From positions 682,001-746,000 of the forward strand of contig CANLVN010000003.1 in NCBI GenBank assembly GCA_947494705.1: 64,000 bases of DNA, read 5' to 3'. The position numbers and the translations under genes are program-made. The notes under the pieces were generated by a model. It did no database searches. It was given only the letters and a program-made list of their open reading frames with translations, and had not been told where the DNA came from. The stretch comes from an uncultured Erythrobacter sp. (GTDB lineage Bacteria; Pseudomonadota; Alphaproteobacteria; Sphingomonadales; Sphingomonadaceae). Shown piece by piece: positions 1 to 10,367 of this stretch (its first letter is position 1; each line of letters starts with the position of its first letter).

Positions 1-2
1 TC

Positions 3-1361
<1,359 letters not shown>

Positions 1362-1436
1362 TTCCTCGCGGCTACGGGCCTGTCCGGCGCGGCGGGTCAT
1401 ATTTCCTACCCCGGCAGATTTTGCCAAGGGATCGCT

Positions 1437-1553
1437 ATGACGAAGCACTCCGACCCCCGCCTGTCGCGCGCCAGTACCAAGTGTGGGCGAGGGCAGTTTT
1501 TTAGCCCTCAGGACCGTGTTCCATGTGTTCCATCCTGTAGGATTCGGGCATGA
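1437..1553 (+). CDS. possible 38-residue small ORF before the RNA methyltransferase
   Basis: An ATG-initiated frame of 38 codons with a Shine-Dalgarno-like aaggga six bases upstream. Its TGA overlaps the ATG of the next gene (ATGA at 1550-1553), which would allow translational coupling. The peptide is basic, has three Cys residues and resembles no family I know. It also covers the inverted repeat GAGGGC / GCCCTC at 1490-1510, so the codons could be incidental to RNA structure. Weakly supported. Confidence 0.22.
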   Translation: MTKHSDPRLSRASTKCGRGQFFSPQDRVPCVPSCRIRA

Positions 1554-2728
1554 CCCCCGCCGCGCGTGTCCAGGCCGCAATCGAACTGCTGGATCAGGTG
1601 ATCGACGGTGCGCGCAACAAAGGCGCGCCAGCCGACCGGCTGATCTCCGCCTACTTCAAGGAACGCCGCTATGCCGGGTCCAAGGACCGCCGCGCCGTGC
1701 GCGAGCTGGTCTACCGCGCGGTGCGATTGTGCGGGCCCGTTCCGGCGAGCGGTCGTGCGGCAATGCTTGCGCTGGCGCAGGACGACCCTGCGATTGCCCC
1801 GCTGTTCGACGGATCGACTCATGGCCCAGCGCCGATCGGCGAGGGCGAGGAGCCTGCGCGCACGAGCGTTGCGGAGCCGTGGCTCGTAGAGCGTCTCGCC
1901 GCCTCGGGCATAGAGGGCGCCGAGGCCGAGGCGCTGCTCGATCGCGCGCCACTCGATGTGCGGGTCAATGCGCTGAAGGCCGATCGGGAGAGCATCGACC
2001 TGCCCGAGGCCGGCGAACCGCTCGCCGCTCCGCAGGGCCTGCGCTTCGAGATGGGAACATCGGTCGATCAATGGCAAGCCTATCGCGAAGGACTGATCGA
2101 GGTTCAGGACCATGGCAGCCAGTGGGTGTGCGAAGCCGTCCCCGCACGCGCCGGTGACTGCGTGATCGACCTGTGTGCCGGGGCCGGGGGCAAGACGCTC
2201 GGACTGGCGGCGCGGTTTGGCAATGCGATCAGCCTCATCGCCTGCGACACCGACAAGCGGCGCCTCGGCAACCTGCTCCCGCGAGCCGAGCGGGCAGGGG
2301 CGCAGGTCGACCGGACCGTTCTGCTCGATCCGGGTCGCGAGATGGAAGCGCTGGAGCCGTGGCAGGGGAAAGCCGATGTCGTGCTGGTCGATGCGCCGTG
2401 TTCGGGCGGCGGAACGTGGCGACGCGGACCCGAAGCACGCTGGCGGCTCGATCGGCGTGAACTGGAGCTGCTGACGACCTTGCAGGACCACGTCCTGAAG
2501 CTGGGCGCGCAACTGGTGAAGCCCGGCGGGGCACTGGTATTCGTGACTTGTTCGCTGCTCGATGAAGAGGGCACGGACCGGGTCGAGGCCTTCCTCGAGG
2601 CCAATCCTGGCTGGGAGGCACAGCGTGCCGACGTTCCGGTTGGGCAGGCACGCGGGAAGGGGGTGCGGCTCACGCCGTATCACGACGGTACAGACGGCTT
2701 TTTTGTCGCCATACTGCGTTCATCGTGA
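1550..2728 (+). CDS. RsmB/NOP-family RNA (cytosine-C5) methyltransferase
   Basis: Class I SAM-dependent methyltransferase predicted to make m5C in rRNA or tRNA. The first 130 residues look like a NusB-type RNA-binding domain. The catalytic half has the SAM-binding motif DLCAGAGGKTLGLA, the motif IV DAPCSGGGTWRR, and the motif VI FVTCSLL that carries the second conserved Cys of the two-Cys mechanism. At 392 residues it is slightly shorter than Escherichia coli RsmB, so the exact target (position 967 of 16S rRNA or another site) is not certain. It stands alone on the plus strand, possibly coupled to the small ORF upstream. Confidence 0.9.
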   Translation: MTPAARVQAAIELLDQVIDGARNKGAPADRLISAYFKERRYAGSKDRRAVRELVYRAVRLCGPVPASGRAAMLALAQDDPAIAPLFDGSTHGPAPIGEGEEPARTSVAEPWLVERLAASGIEGAEAEALLDRAPLDVRVNALKADRESIDLPEAGEPLAAPQGLRFEMGTSVDQWQAYREGLIEVQDHGSQWVCEAVPARAGDCVIDLCAGAGGKTLGLAARFGNAISLIACDTDKRRLGNLLPRAERAGAQVDRTVLLDPGREMEALEPWQGKADVVLVDAPCSGGGTWRRGPEARWRLDRRELELLTTLQDHVLKLGAQLVKPGGALVFVTCSLLDEEGTDRVEAFLEANPGWEAQRADVPVGQARGKGVRLTPYHDGTDGFFVAILRSS

Positions 2729-2800
2729 TAGCCCTAGGCCATGGCTGAGCCATCGATCCAGCTCAGGCCCGGTCGGCCTGCCAGTTTCAAGGAGCAAATC

Positions 2801-3295
2801 ATGCGTTTCGCGCCCGTCGCCGCTGCCCTCTCGTTGTTTCTCGCCACTACGGCCAGTGTCACGAGCGCCAGCGACCGCGAAGCCGACCCGCGTGCGTTAG
2901 CCCTTATCAACCAGGGCGATGCCGCGCTTGAGGCGGGCGACACGCAGGCCGCAACCGACGCTTACGAAGCAGCGCTGGCTGTCGATCCGGCCTTTACCCC
3001 GATCTTCCTCGACCTCGCTGAAGCCGCTCGGCGCGACGGGTTGCAGGGCAAGGCCATCCGCTATTACCGCGAGGCGCTGGATCGCGACCCCGCCAACTTC
3101 GCTGCGATTTCGGGCGAGGGCGAGGCGCTGGTGGAAAAGGGCGCGGTGGAGAAGGCGCAGATCAACCTTTCGCGGCTCGAAAGCCTCTGCGGGGCATCCT
3201 GTCCCGAGACGCTGGCCCTGCAGGCGCGCATCGCCGCAGGACCTCCGGCAAGGCTTGCGGTAGAGGCGCAGGACGAGAACACGGCGAGCAACTAG
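2801..3295 (+). CDS. exported tetratricopeptide-repeat protein
   Basis: A 164-residue secreted protein. The start at 2801 is chosen because aaggag lies directly upstream and the first 23 residues (MRFAPVAAALSLFLATTASV...) form a signal peptide; the frame is open 20 codons further upstream without a good ribosome site. Residues 30-110 contain two to three TPR-like helices with the alternating A/G/Y/A pattern (ALINQGDAALEAGD, AIRYYREALDRDP). Two Cys residues lie in the sequence LCGASC near residue 135. TPR proteins scaffold protein contacts; the partner is not evident. Probably periplasmic. Confidence 0.75.
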   Translation: MRFAPVAAALSLFLATTASVTSASDREADPRALALINQGDAALEAGDTQAATDAYEAALAVDPAFTPIFLDLAEAARRDGLQGKAIRYYREALDRDPANFAAISGEGEALVEKGAVEKAQINLSRLESLCGASCPETLALQARIAAGPPARLAVEAQDENTASN

Positions 3296-3315
3296 GCTCA
3301 CCGCGACCCCTTTCC

Positions 3316-3990
3316 ATGCTCACGCTGCACCACCTCGAATACTCGCAGAGTTTCCGCATCCTCTGGCTGCTCGAAGCCTTGGGCGCGCAGTATGAGCTGG
3401 TGAGCTATAACCGCGATCCGGAAACCAACCTCGCGCCCGATGATTATAAGGCGCTCTCGCCGCTTGGTACAGCCCCGGTGGTGACCGATGGCGACCTGGT
3501 CCTGGCCGAGAGTAATGCAATCATCGACTATGTGCTCGATGGCTACCCCGACAGTCCCCTGCGGCCTGGCGCAGGCCATCCCGACCGCGCACGGCATCTG
3601 TTCTGGTTCCACGCTGCGCAAGGCTCGCTGATGAGCGCACAGGGCATTGCGATGGTGCTGACCTTGCTCGAAACACGGTCGCCATGGCCACTCAGCAAAA
3701 TACTGAAGGCGCTGTTCGGACGGGTGCGTGCGATGTTCCTCGACCCACGCATGAAGGCGCTGCTGGGCGAGATGGAAAAGGACCTCGCTTCTCAGCCCTT
3801 TTTCGGCGGTGACAACCTTACTGGCGCTGACATCACGCTAGTTTATCCGATGTATGCCGCGCGCGAAAAAGGGCTGTTCGACAGTGGCTATCCCAACATC
3901 AATGCATGGTTCGAACGCATCGAGGCGCTCCCCTCGTTCCAGTCCGCGCGGGCAAAAGACAACTGCGAACGGATCACTTTCCGCTTCTGA
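3316..3990 (+). CDS. glutathione S-transferase family protein
   Basis: A 224-residue cytosolic GST. The N-terminal thioredoxin-like domain (about residues 1-80) contains the glutathione-site stretch SPLGTAPVVTDGDLVLAESN, with the cis-Pro and the E-S pair that bind the glutathione gamma-glutamyl group. The helical C-terminal domain has the usual NLTGADITL segment near residue 175. An N-terminal Ser (EYSQSFRI) is the likely thiol-activating residue. The substrate cannot be inferred. It begins 20 bases after the TPR gene and may be cotranscribed with it. Confidence 0.88.
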   Translation: MLTLHHLEYSQSFRILWLLEALGAQYELVSYNRDPETNLAPDDYKALSPLGTAPVVTDGDLVLAESNAIIDYVLDGYPDSPLRPGAGHPDRARHLFWFHAAQGSLMSAQGIAMVLTLLETRSPWPLSKILKALFGRVRAMFLDPRMKALLGEMEKDLASQPFFGGDNLTGADITLVYPMYAAREKGLFDSGYPNINAWFERIEALPSFQSARAKDNCERITFRF

Positions 3991-3993
3991 AGT

Positions 3994-4470
3994 TTAGCGA
4001 ATCAGCGGCGCGAATTGCTCGACCAGCGCCGCATAGACGTCGCGCTTGAATGGCACGATGAGCTCCGGCAATTGCTGCGGCTCCACCCATCGGAATGCTT
4101 GGAATTCAGGCGGATCGTGTGCTTCGAGGTCGATATCGGCATCGGTGCCAAGGAACCGGCCAAGATACCAATGCTGAATCTGGCCGCGATACTTACCCTT
4201 CCACACCTTGCCCAGAAGGTCGGGCGGCAGGTCGTATTTCAATGGCTCTGCGGCAGGAGCAACGATCTCGACAAGGTCCGCACCGATCCCGGTCTCCTCT
4301 TCCAACTCGCGCAGGGCCGCAGTTTCCGGGTCTTCGCCGGGATCGATACCCCCTTGGGGCATCTGCCAGAAACCTATTGCCTTCTTGTCGATCCGCTCAC
4401 CGACGAGCACCAGCCCATCGGCGTTGGCAAGCATGAAACCCGCGCATGGCCGGTAAGGAAGGTCGCTCAC
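3994..4470 (-). CDS. rppH: RNA pyrophosphohydrolase (Nudix)
   Basis: Removes pyrophosphate from the 5' end of triphosphorylated mRNA and so starts 5'-dependent decay. At 158 residues it has normal RppH length. It starts with the RppH-type sequence YRPCAGFMLAN and carries a complete Nudix box, GX5EX7REUXEEXGU, read as GGIDPG-E-DPETAAL-RELEEETGI. It lies downstream of the alpha/beta hydrolase gene in the same minus-strand unit: its ATG overlaps that gene's stop by four bases (ATGA). A different Nudix substrate such as a dinucleoside polyphosphate is possible, but the flanking sequence favours RppH. Confidence 0.9.
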   Translation of the reverse strand: MSDLPYRPCAGFMLANADGLVLVGERIDKKAIGFWQMPQGGIDPGEDPETAALRELEEETGIGADLVEIVAPAAEPLKYDLPPDLLGKVWKGKYRGQIQHWYLGRFLGTDADIDLEAHDPPEFQAFRWVEPQQLPELIVPFKRDVYAALVEQFAPLIR

Positions 4471-5417
4471 AGGTCTGTCCCAAGCATCAGTTTCATCGCC
4501 GCGATGACCCGCACAAGGTCGCCCTGCGTGCTGGGAACGGCCTGGCGCAAGTTCGTGAAGCTGTGCGTGACGCCCTGCATTTCGAGGAAGACGACATCGC
4601 GGCCAGCTGCGACCAAGGCCTGCCCGTAATCGCGCCCGGAATCGCGTATCGGATCGAGGCTGGCTGTGACAAGCACGGTAGGCGGCGCGCTGGCGTGGTC
4701 GCCCAGGATGGGGAAACCACCGGGGTCGGAACGGTCGGCGCCATAAGCTTCGTCGAAGAACTCCATCGCGACCTTTGTCAGGACAAACCCGTCGGCGAAG
4801 GCCTCGAAACTTGCCGAGCCTTCAGCCGGGCTGGCCAGGGGGAAGATCGGGACCTGACATACGACCGGCACGACCGCCGGGGTCTCGCCCAATTGCTGGC
4901 CGACTACGATCGAGGCATTGCCGCCTGCGCTGTCGCCCATCAGGATCAGCCCATTGGCGATCCGCCCCAGATCCCGCGGTGCGGAAGAAACCCAGCGCGC
5001 AGCGGCCTCACAATCCTCGATTGCGGCGGGGAAGGGAGCCTCGGGAGCGCGGCGATAATCGACTGCAATGACAGGCAGGTCGGCCAGCGCAGCGATTTCG
5101 GAGCAAAGCGCGTGGTGTGTCTCGAGATCGCCGATCACAAAACCACCGCCGTGAAAGAAAACGATGACTGGTCCCGGCTCGCGTGTTGCCTGCGCGTCGT
5201 AAAGGCGCAGCGGGATGTCCCCCGCCGGCCCTTCGCAAGACATATCGCGGATCACCGGCAGGTCGCGCGCCGGTCGGTCGGCCATGCCATGCAGCGCAAC
5301 GTAGGACGCGCGCGCTTCCTCCAGTGTTATGTCGGTGATCTTTGGCCCATCGATCGCCGCCAGCGTATCGAGAAATGCCTGCATGTCCGGGCGGACAAAG
5401 GGTCGTGTATCGCTCAT
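4467..5417 (-). CDS. alpha/beta hydrolase, hormone-sensitive-lipase family
   Basis: A 316-residue carboxylesterase-like enzyme of the HSL (family IV) group. It has the oxyanion motif HGGG at residues 89-92, the nucleophile elbow GDSAGG with Ser163, then Asp255 (LDPIRD) and His285 (GVTHSF) as the rest of the triad. No signal peptide is seen, so it is probably cytoplasmic. It is the first gene of a two-gene minus-strand unit with rppH. The natural ester substrate cannot be deduced. Confidence 0.9.
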   Translation of the reverse strand: MSDTRPFVRPDMQAFLDTLAAIDGPKITDITLEEARASYVALHGMADRPARDLPVIRDMSCEGPAGDIPLRLYDAQATREPGPVIVFFHGGGFVIGDLETHHALCSEIAALADLPVIAVDYRRAPEAPFPAAIEDCEAAARWVSSAPRDLGRIANGLILMGDSAGGNASIVVGQQLGETPAVVPVVCQVPIFPLASPAEGSASFEAFADGFVLTKVAMEFFDEAYGADRSDPGGFPILGDHASAPPTVLVTASLDPIRDSGRDYGQALVAAGRDVVFLEMQGVTHSFTNLRQAVPSTQGDLVRVIAAMKLMLGTDL

Positions 5418-5490
5418 CGCTGCAAGCCTAGTGAGAAGTATCGCGCATTTCTACTCGCTTTGCGCGCTGGGCGAGGATATTTGCTGCACC

Positions 5491-6447
5491 ATGGACAACC
5501 TGACGCACAGCCTTGTCGGCGCGGCGATGTCGCAGGCGGGGTTGAAGAAGAAAACCGGCCTTGCACTACCTGCGCTGGTGATCGGCGCAAACCTGCCCGA
5601 CATCGATGCGGCATGCTTTTTCTGGCTTGAGGGAACCGAGCATCTCGGCTTTCGGCGCGGCATCACACATGGCCCGCCTGCATGGGTGCTGTTGCCGCTG
5701 GTACTCGCGGCGATCCTGTGGGGTTTCGACCGGTGGCAGGACAAGCGTGGCAAGAGGCCCGAGAAGCGCCTGCCGGTTCGGTTCGGGTGGCTCTATGCGT
5801 TAGCCTTCATCGGTTGCCTCAGCCACCCTGCGCTCGATTGGCTCAACGTGTACGGCATCCGGCTGTTGGAACCGTTTTCCAGCCAGTGGTTCTATGGCGA
5901 CACCTTGTTCATTATCGATGTGTGGTTGTGGGCGATCCTGATCGGTAGCCTCTGGTTGTCGGTGCGTGCAGAGAAGCGGGGGCGCAACTGGCAGCGGCCT
6001 GCATCGATCGGCCTGGCTCTCTCGGTTTTCTATATCTCGCTAAACGGCGCGATCACCTGGTTTGACTACAACACCGGTGGCAAGTTTCGTGAACCTTACC
6101 CCGCCGAATACATCTCCTCGCCGGTGCCATTCGCCTTCTGGGAGCGTGAGCATATCGCGCGGCTCCCGAGCGGGCGCTGGATTGCAAGTGCATGGGACGG
6201 AACCGACTTTGGCGCGGGCTATCGCAATTCCGAAGCGGCGCAATGCGAGCTTCCCGACTTTGGCGAGCTGCGCAAGACAAACTCGCAGCTGGACGCCTTC
6301 CTGTTCTGGTCGCGTGCGCCTTTCGGCGAATCGCAGCGTGATGGCTCGCTCAACCTGTACGATGCGCGGTTTTACGATCCTCGGGCGCGCGAGCGGTTCT
6401 CGGTCGCCTTGCCGCAAGTGCGCTGTCAGGAACTGGTGCCCGATTGA
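5491..6447 (+). CDS. membrane-bound metal-dependent hydrolase (YdjM/LexA-binding-like)
   Basis: A 318-residue inner-membrane protein. The start at 5491 is preferred because the protein then opens with the conserved MDNLTHSLVGAA segment; the frame extends upstream only by running through the divergent hydrolase gene. Conserved His and Asp residues of the YbcI/YdjM family are present (THSL, NLPDID, HRGITHGP-like RRGITHGP, SHPALDWLNVYG), and several hydrophobic segments lie between residues 60 and 190. The C-terminal 130 residues look soluble. The biochemical role of this family is not established. Confidence 0.82.
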   Translation: MDNLTHSLVGAAMSQAGLKKKTGLALPALVIGANLPDIDAACFFWLEGTEHLGFRRGITHGPPAWVLLPLVLAAILWGFDRWQDKRGKRPEKRLPVRFGWLYALAFIGCLSHPALDWLNVYGIRLLEPFSSQWFYGDTLFIIDVWLWAILIGSLWLSVRAEKRGRNWQRPASIGLALSVFYISLNGAITWFDYNTGGKFREPYPAEYISSPVPFAFWEREHIARLPSGRWIASAWDGTDFGAGYRNSEAAQCELPDFGELRKTNSQLDAFLFWSRAPFGESQRDGSLNLYDARFYDPRARERFSVALPQVRCQELVPD

Positions 6448-6462
6448 GGCGCTTTAGCCGGT

Positions 6463-7854
6463 ATGAGTGAAGTTCAGATCGTATGGCTAAGGCGTGACTT
6501 GCGTATGGCCGACAACCCCGCCCTGTTCCACGCCGCGCAATCAGGCCCCGTGGTCGCCGTCTACGTCTTAGACGACGAAGCGCCCGGACATCACAAGATG
6601 GGCGGCGCCTCGCGTTGGTGGCTCCACCATTCCCTCGATAGCTTGGCCAAAAGCTTCGGGCAGCGCAATTCGCGCGTGATCCTGCGGCGCGGGAATGCGG
6701 TTGAGGAACTGTCCAAGGTTGCCCACGCCACGGGGGCTACGACAATCCACGCCAACCGTCATTACGAGCCATGGTGGCGCAAGGCGCAAGGGGCAGTGGC
6801 GGACGAGTTCGATTTACAACTGTATGACGGCAACTACCTGTTCCCGGCGGGCCATGTAACCTCCGGATCGGGCGATCCGTACAAGATCTACACGCCGTTC
6901 TACAAAGCGCTGAGGCAGCAGATGCCACCGCGCGATCCGCTGGGCGAGCCCGAAACGCTGTCTTCTCCGGACGACTGGCCCGCGAGCGACGACCTGGCCG
7001 ATTGGAACCTGCTGCCCACCAAACCTGACTGGTCGGGCGGCATCGCCGATTTCTGGGAGGTGGGAGAGGAGGCCGCGCACCGGCGGCTCGAAGAATGGGA
7101 AGACGATGTCGGAGATTACGAAGACCTGCGCAACATGCCCAGCGTCGACGGGTCCTCGCGCATGTCTCCGCACCTCCACCATGGCGAGATCACGCCGATC
7201 CAGATTTGGCATAAGCTGAAGCACAAGCGCTCCGAAGGCTGGCAAAGCTATGAGAGCGAGCTGGTGTGGCGCGACTATGCCCAGAACGTCATCTGCGAAG
7301 CGCCCGCATACGGGACCAAGAATTATCGAGAAGACTACGACAACTTCGAATGGCGCGATCCCGATTCGGACGATGATGCGGCCGAGGACCTGAAGCGTTG
7401 GCAGAAAGGCGAGACTGGCTATCCTATCGTGGATGCCGGCATGCGCCAGCTGTGGCAGACCGGCTGGATGCACAACCGCGTGCGGATGATTACTGCAAGC
7501 TTCCTTATCAAGCACTTGCTGATCGATTGGCGCAAAGGCGAGCAATGGTTCTGGGACTGTCTGGTCGATGCCGATTACGGGTCGAACTCGGTCAATTGGC
7601 AATGGAATGCGGGCACGGGCGTTGATTCCAACATGTTCAGCCGGATCATGGCACCGCTCACCCAGTCCGAGAAGTTCGACGCAGCGGGGTATATCCGGGA
7701 ATATGTGCCCGAACTCGCCGATCTCGACGAGCCGGACATCCACGATCCCGAAGAGCACGATTGCCTGCCCGACGACTATCCGCCGAAGATGATAGCGCAC
7801 AGGGCGGGACGCGAACGCGCGCTCGACGCTTACAAGGCGATGAAGAACGGGTAG
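6463..7854 (+). CDS. phrB: deoxyribodipyrimidine photo-lyase / cryptochrome family
   Basis: Light-driven repair of cyclobutane pyrimidine dimers, using FAD and an antenna chromophore. The 463-residue length fits class I CPD photolyases. The N-terminal alpha/beta domain begins VQIVWLRRDLRMADNPAL. The FAD-binding C-terminal half has the conserved runs GYPIVDAGMRQLWQTGWMHN and DYGSNSVNWQWNAGTG, including Trp residues of the electron-transfer chain. It lies 16 bases after the membrane hydrolase and 42 bases before a cyclopropane-synthase-like gene. That pairing recalls the light and singlet-oxygen regulons described in other Alphaproteobacteria, which is inference here. Confidence 0.95.
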   Translation: MSEVQIVWLRRDLRMADNPALFHAAQSGPVVAVYVLDDEAPGHHKMGGASRWWLHHSLDSLAKSFGQRNSRVILRRGNAVEELSKVAHATGATTIHANRHYEPWWRKAQGAVADEFDLQLYDGNYLFPAGHVTSGSGDPYKIYTPFYKALRQQMPPRDPLGEPETLSSPDDWPASDDLADWNLLPTKPDWSGGIADFWEVGEEAAHRRLEEWEDDVGDYEDLRNMPSVDGSSRMSPHLHHGEITPIQIWHKLKHKRSEGWQSYESELVWRDYAQNVICEAPAYGTKNYREDYDNFEWRDPDSDDDAAEDLKRWQKGETGYPIVDAGMRQLWQTGWMHNRVRMITASFLIKHLLIDWRKGEQWFWDCLVDADYGSNSVNWQWNAGTGVDSNMFSRIMAPLTQSEKFDAAGYIREYVPELADLDEPDIHDPEEHDCLPDDYPPKMIAHRAGRERALDAYKAMKNG

Positions 7855-7896
7855 TCGGCGGGCTTACTCTCTTGCCCCACGAAGCCCGCCGGGCCT

Positions 7897-9144
7897 ATGG
7901 ATGCGGCCATGAATACCGCAGGTATCAGGGGAGAGCGATTGCTGAATGCGGGCGAGCGCTTTGGTGCGTCGCCCGGATGGCTATCGCGTCTTGTCGCACC
8001 CGGTTTCAAGGCCATGATTGCACGCGTCGATGCAGGATTGGCGAGGGGTACTCTGCTCGCGCATCTGCCCGATGGCACCACCCGAATGCTGGGCGGCCAC
8101 GCGCCCGGTTTCGATGCCGAGATCACGCTTTATGAATGGCGTCCGCTCCTGCGTCTCGCAACCGGCGGCGTGATCGGTTTCTATCAAGGATACGAAGCCG
8201 GAGAATGGGAATCACCGGATAAGGCGATCCTGTTTGCCTTGATGAGCGGCAATGCACGCAGCCTGGGGGCCACGGCGCGATCTTCCGGACCTTTCAAATG
8301 GGCGGGACGGATTGCACACGCTTTCAACCGCAACAGCCGCGAAGGTTCGGCGCGCAACATCGCGGCGCATTACGATCTGGGCAACGATTTCTACCGCGCG
8401 TGGCTCGATGAGAGCATGACCTATTCGAGTGCGCTCGGTGTCGGTGAAGATAGTCTCGAAGCGGCGCAACGGCGCAAGCTCGACGCGCTGGCCGATCGCC
8501 TGGGCAAACCCGATACCGTCCTTGAGATCGGCTGCGGTTGGGGCTCTCTGGCAGGGCATCTTGCCGGTAAGGGCGCGCATGTGACTGCAATCAGCCTCTC
8601 GGACGAGCAACTGGCCTGGGCGAAAGCGCGCGGGAGCGAGGGCGTCGACTACCGCAAGCTCGATTATCGCGATGTTACGGGCACGTATGATGCCATCGCC
8701 AGCTGCGAGATGGTCGAGGCACTGGGCCGCGAATACTGGCCTGCGTTCCTCGACACCGTCGCACGTTCCCTGGTGCCCGGAGGGTGTGCTGGACTGCAAT
8801 TCATTTCGATGGCCGACGATTTGTTCGAGGACTATGCGAACCACGCCGACTTCATCCAGGCCTATATCTTTCCCGGCGGGATGCTCATCAAGACATCCGA
8901 ATTCCGGGCGCTCGCCGAGGAGCGCGGGCTCGAATGGCGAGACGAGCATCGGTTCGGACGCGACTATGCCGAGACCCTGAAGATCTGGCGCGAACGGTTC
9001 GACGAGGTCGTCGAGGAAGGGCGACTGCCGGCCGGGTTCGATGCGCGGTTCGTGCGGTTATGGCGATTCTATCTCGATTATTGCGAGGGCGGCTTTCGCG
9101 GAGGCAATATCGACGTGCATCAGGTGACGCTGGTCAAGACATAA
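7897..9144 (+). CDS. cyclopropane-fatty-acyl-phospholipid synthase family methyltransferase
   Basis: A SAM-dependent enzyme expected to methylate double bonds of membrane phospholipid acyl chains. The 415-residue protein has the SAM site VLEIGCGWGSLAG at about residues 208-219, the upstream family signature AAHYDLGNDFYRAWLDESMTYSS, and YIFPGGMLI, all typical of Cfa/Mma enzymes. A second in-frame ATG at 7909 is an equally plausible start, since neither has a strong ribosome site. It lies between phrB and a lipoprotein hydrolase, all on the plus strand. Whether it makes a cyclopropane ring or a methylated chain cannot be told. Confidence 0.88.
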   Translation: MDAAMNTAGIRGERLLNAGERFGASPGWLSRLVAPGFKAMIARVDAGLARGTLLAHLPDGTTRMLGGHAPGFDAEITLYEWRPLLRLATGGVIGFYQGYEAGEWESPDKAILFALMSGNARSLGATARSSGPFKWAGRIAHAFNRNSREGSARNIAAHYDLGNDFYRAWLDESMTYSSALGVGEDSLEAAQRRKLDALADRLGKPDTVLEIGCGWGSLAGHLAGKGAHVTAISLSDEQLAWAKARGSEGVDYRKLDYRDVTGTYDAIASCEMVEALGREYWPAFLDTVARSLVPGGCAGLQFISMADDLFEDYANHADFIQAYIFPGGMLIKTSEFRALAEERGLEWRDEHRFGRDYAETLKIWRERFDEVVEEGRLPAGFDARFVRLWRFYLDYCEGGFRGGNIDVHQVTLVKT

Positions 9145-9164
9145 AAGAGAGACGGGAGACAGCG

Positions 9165-10355
9165 ATGAAATTCAAGGCAATCATGCTCGGCGCGGCGGCA
9201 ACCTTGGCGCTTGCCGGATGCACCTATGGAGCGGCCGACAATGCCGTGAGCACGCCCGCACCGCTTGCCGGTGTCGAGCTAACCCAGCCACCGCAACGCG
9301 ATCCATCGGAGCTGCAGGTTCTGTTCTGGAACGACGAGCAGCGCTCGGCCCGCTTCCGCAACATGGAAAACTGGTTTCCGGGCCACGAGGTTCCGGCTGC
9401 CACCACCCCCAGAGAGCTCACCCCCGGTACGCCGTTCCCCGATGCGTTGGCGCAGGAAATTCGCGCAGAGATGCTGCGAACCGGCGCGGCGGGTGTGATG
9501 GTGTACCAGAATGATGGCGTGCGTTTCGAGGATTACGCGCTGGGCCTGGAGCCCGATACCCGCTGGACCAGCTTCTCGGTCGCCAAGAGCTTCACCTCGA
9601 CCCTGCTCGGGGCTGCAATCGAGGATGGCTTCATTTCCAGCATGGACGATCCCGTCACCCGCTATGTTCCTGGGCTCATCGGCAGCGCCTATGATGGCGT
9701 TACCGTGCGGCAAATCGCGACCATGACCAGCGGCGTTGCATGGAACGAGGATTACACCGACCCGAACAGCGACGTCGCACAGATGAATCGCTTCGTGGTC
9801 GAATACGGCCCCGATGCGACTGTGGCCCAGCTCAAGGAACTCGAACGAGAAGCACCTGCTGGCGAAAAATGGGTCTACAAGACCGGCGAGACCAATCTGA
9901 TCGGTCTTGTCGTTGAAAATGCAGTCGGCCTTCCGCTCGCCGAATACGCGCAGGAAAAGATTGTCGAGCCTGCTGGCTTTGCAAACCCGATGTTCTGGAT
10001 GACCGACCCGCGTGGCGGCAATATCGGCGGTTGCTGCCTGTCGCTGACACTGGGCGATTACACCCGCATGGGGATCTTTGCTCTCGAGGGGGGCGGGGAC
10101 GTGGTGCCTGATGGCTGGTTTGCGGAAGCCGGCGACAGCATAGTAGATTTCGGCGATAGCGGCTTCGGCTATGGCTACCAGTGGTGGACCTATCCCGGCG
10201 CCTATGGCGCGCAAGGGATCTTCGGACAGTCGATTACCATCGTGCCCAGCGAGGACCTTGTCCTCACCGTGGTCAGCAATTGGCCAACTGCGACCAGCAG
10301 CGAATATCGTGAAGTCTGGCGGGACGTGGTGAGCAAGATTGCAGCGACCGACTAG
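9165..10355 (+). CDS. serine hydrolase lipoprotein, beta-lactamase / 6-aminohexanoate-dimer hydrolase fold
   Basis: A 396-residue envelope protein. The start at 9165 follows a gggag ribosome site and opens a lipoprotein signal with lipobox LAGC (Cys19). The catalytic SxxK is SVAK at residues 138-141, followed by the run SFTSTLLGAAIEDG known from NylB-like hydrolases, and Tyr238 in WVYKTGETN stands at the usual general-base position. It is probably anchored in the inner or outer membrane. The substrate is unknown; amide or ester hydrolysis is likely. The long upstream extension of the frame overlaps the methyltransferase gene and is not used. Confidence 0.85.
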   Translation: MKFKAIMLGAAATLALAGCTYGAADNAVSTPAPLAGVELTQPPQRDPSELQVLFWNDEQRSARFRNMENWFPGHEVPAATTPRELTPGTPFPDALAQEIRAEMLRTGAAGVMVYQNDGVRFEDYALGLEPDTRWTSFSVAKSFTSTLLGAAIEDGFISSMDDPVTRYVPGLIGSAYDGVTVRQIATMTSGVAWNEDYTDPNSDVAQMNRFVVEYGPDATVAQLKELEREAPAGEKWVYKTGETNLIGLVVENAVGLPLAEYAQEKIVEPAGFANPMFWMTDPRGGNIGGCCLSLTLGDYTRMGIFALEGGGDVVPDGWFAEAGDSIVDFGDSGFGYGYQWWTYPGAYGAQGIFGQSITIVPSEDLVLTVVSNWPTATSSEYREVWRDVVSKIAATD

Positions 10356-10367
10356 GCCTCGGCCCGG

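Noticed and set aside
1490..1510. GAGGGC / GCCCTC inverted repeat with a T-rich loop as a terminator of guaB
   Set aside because: The T-run is in the loop rather than after the stem, so it does not fit an intrinsic terminator on either strand.
1508..2683. 391-codon open frame on the minus strand opposite the RsmB-like gene
   Set aside because: It mirrors the high-GC coding strand, shows no recognisable domain, and the plus-strand protein has complete catalytic motifs.
4446..5630. 394-codon plus-strand frame across the alpha/beta hydrolase
   Set aside because: The minus-strand hydrolase has a full catalytic triad in the same interval, and this frame has no conserved motif.
6814..7800. 328-codon minus-strand frame inside the photolyase gene
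   Set aside because: Antisense of conserved FAD-binding sequence with no domain of its own.
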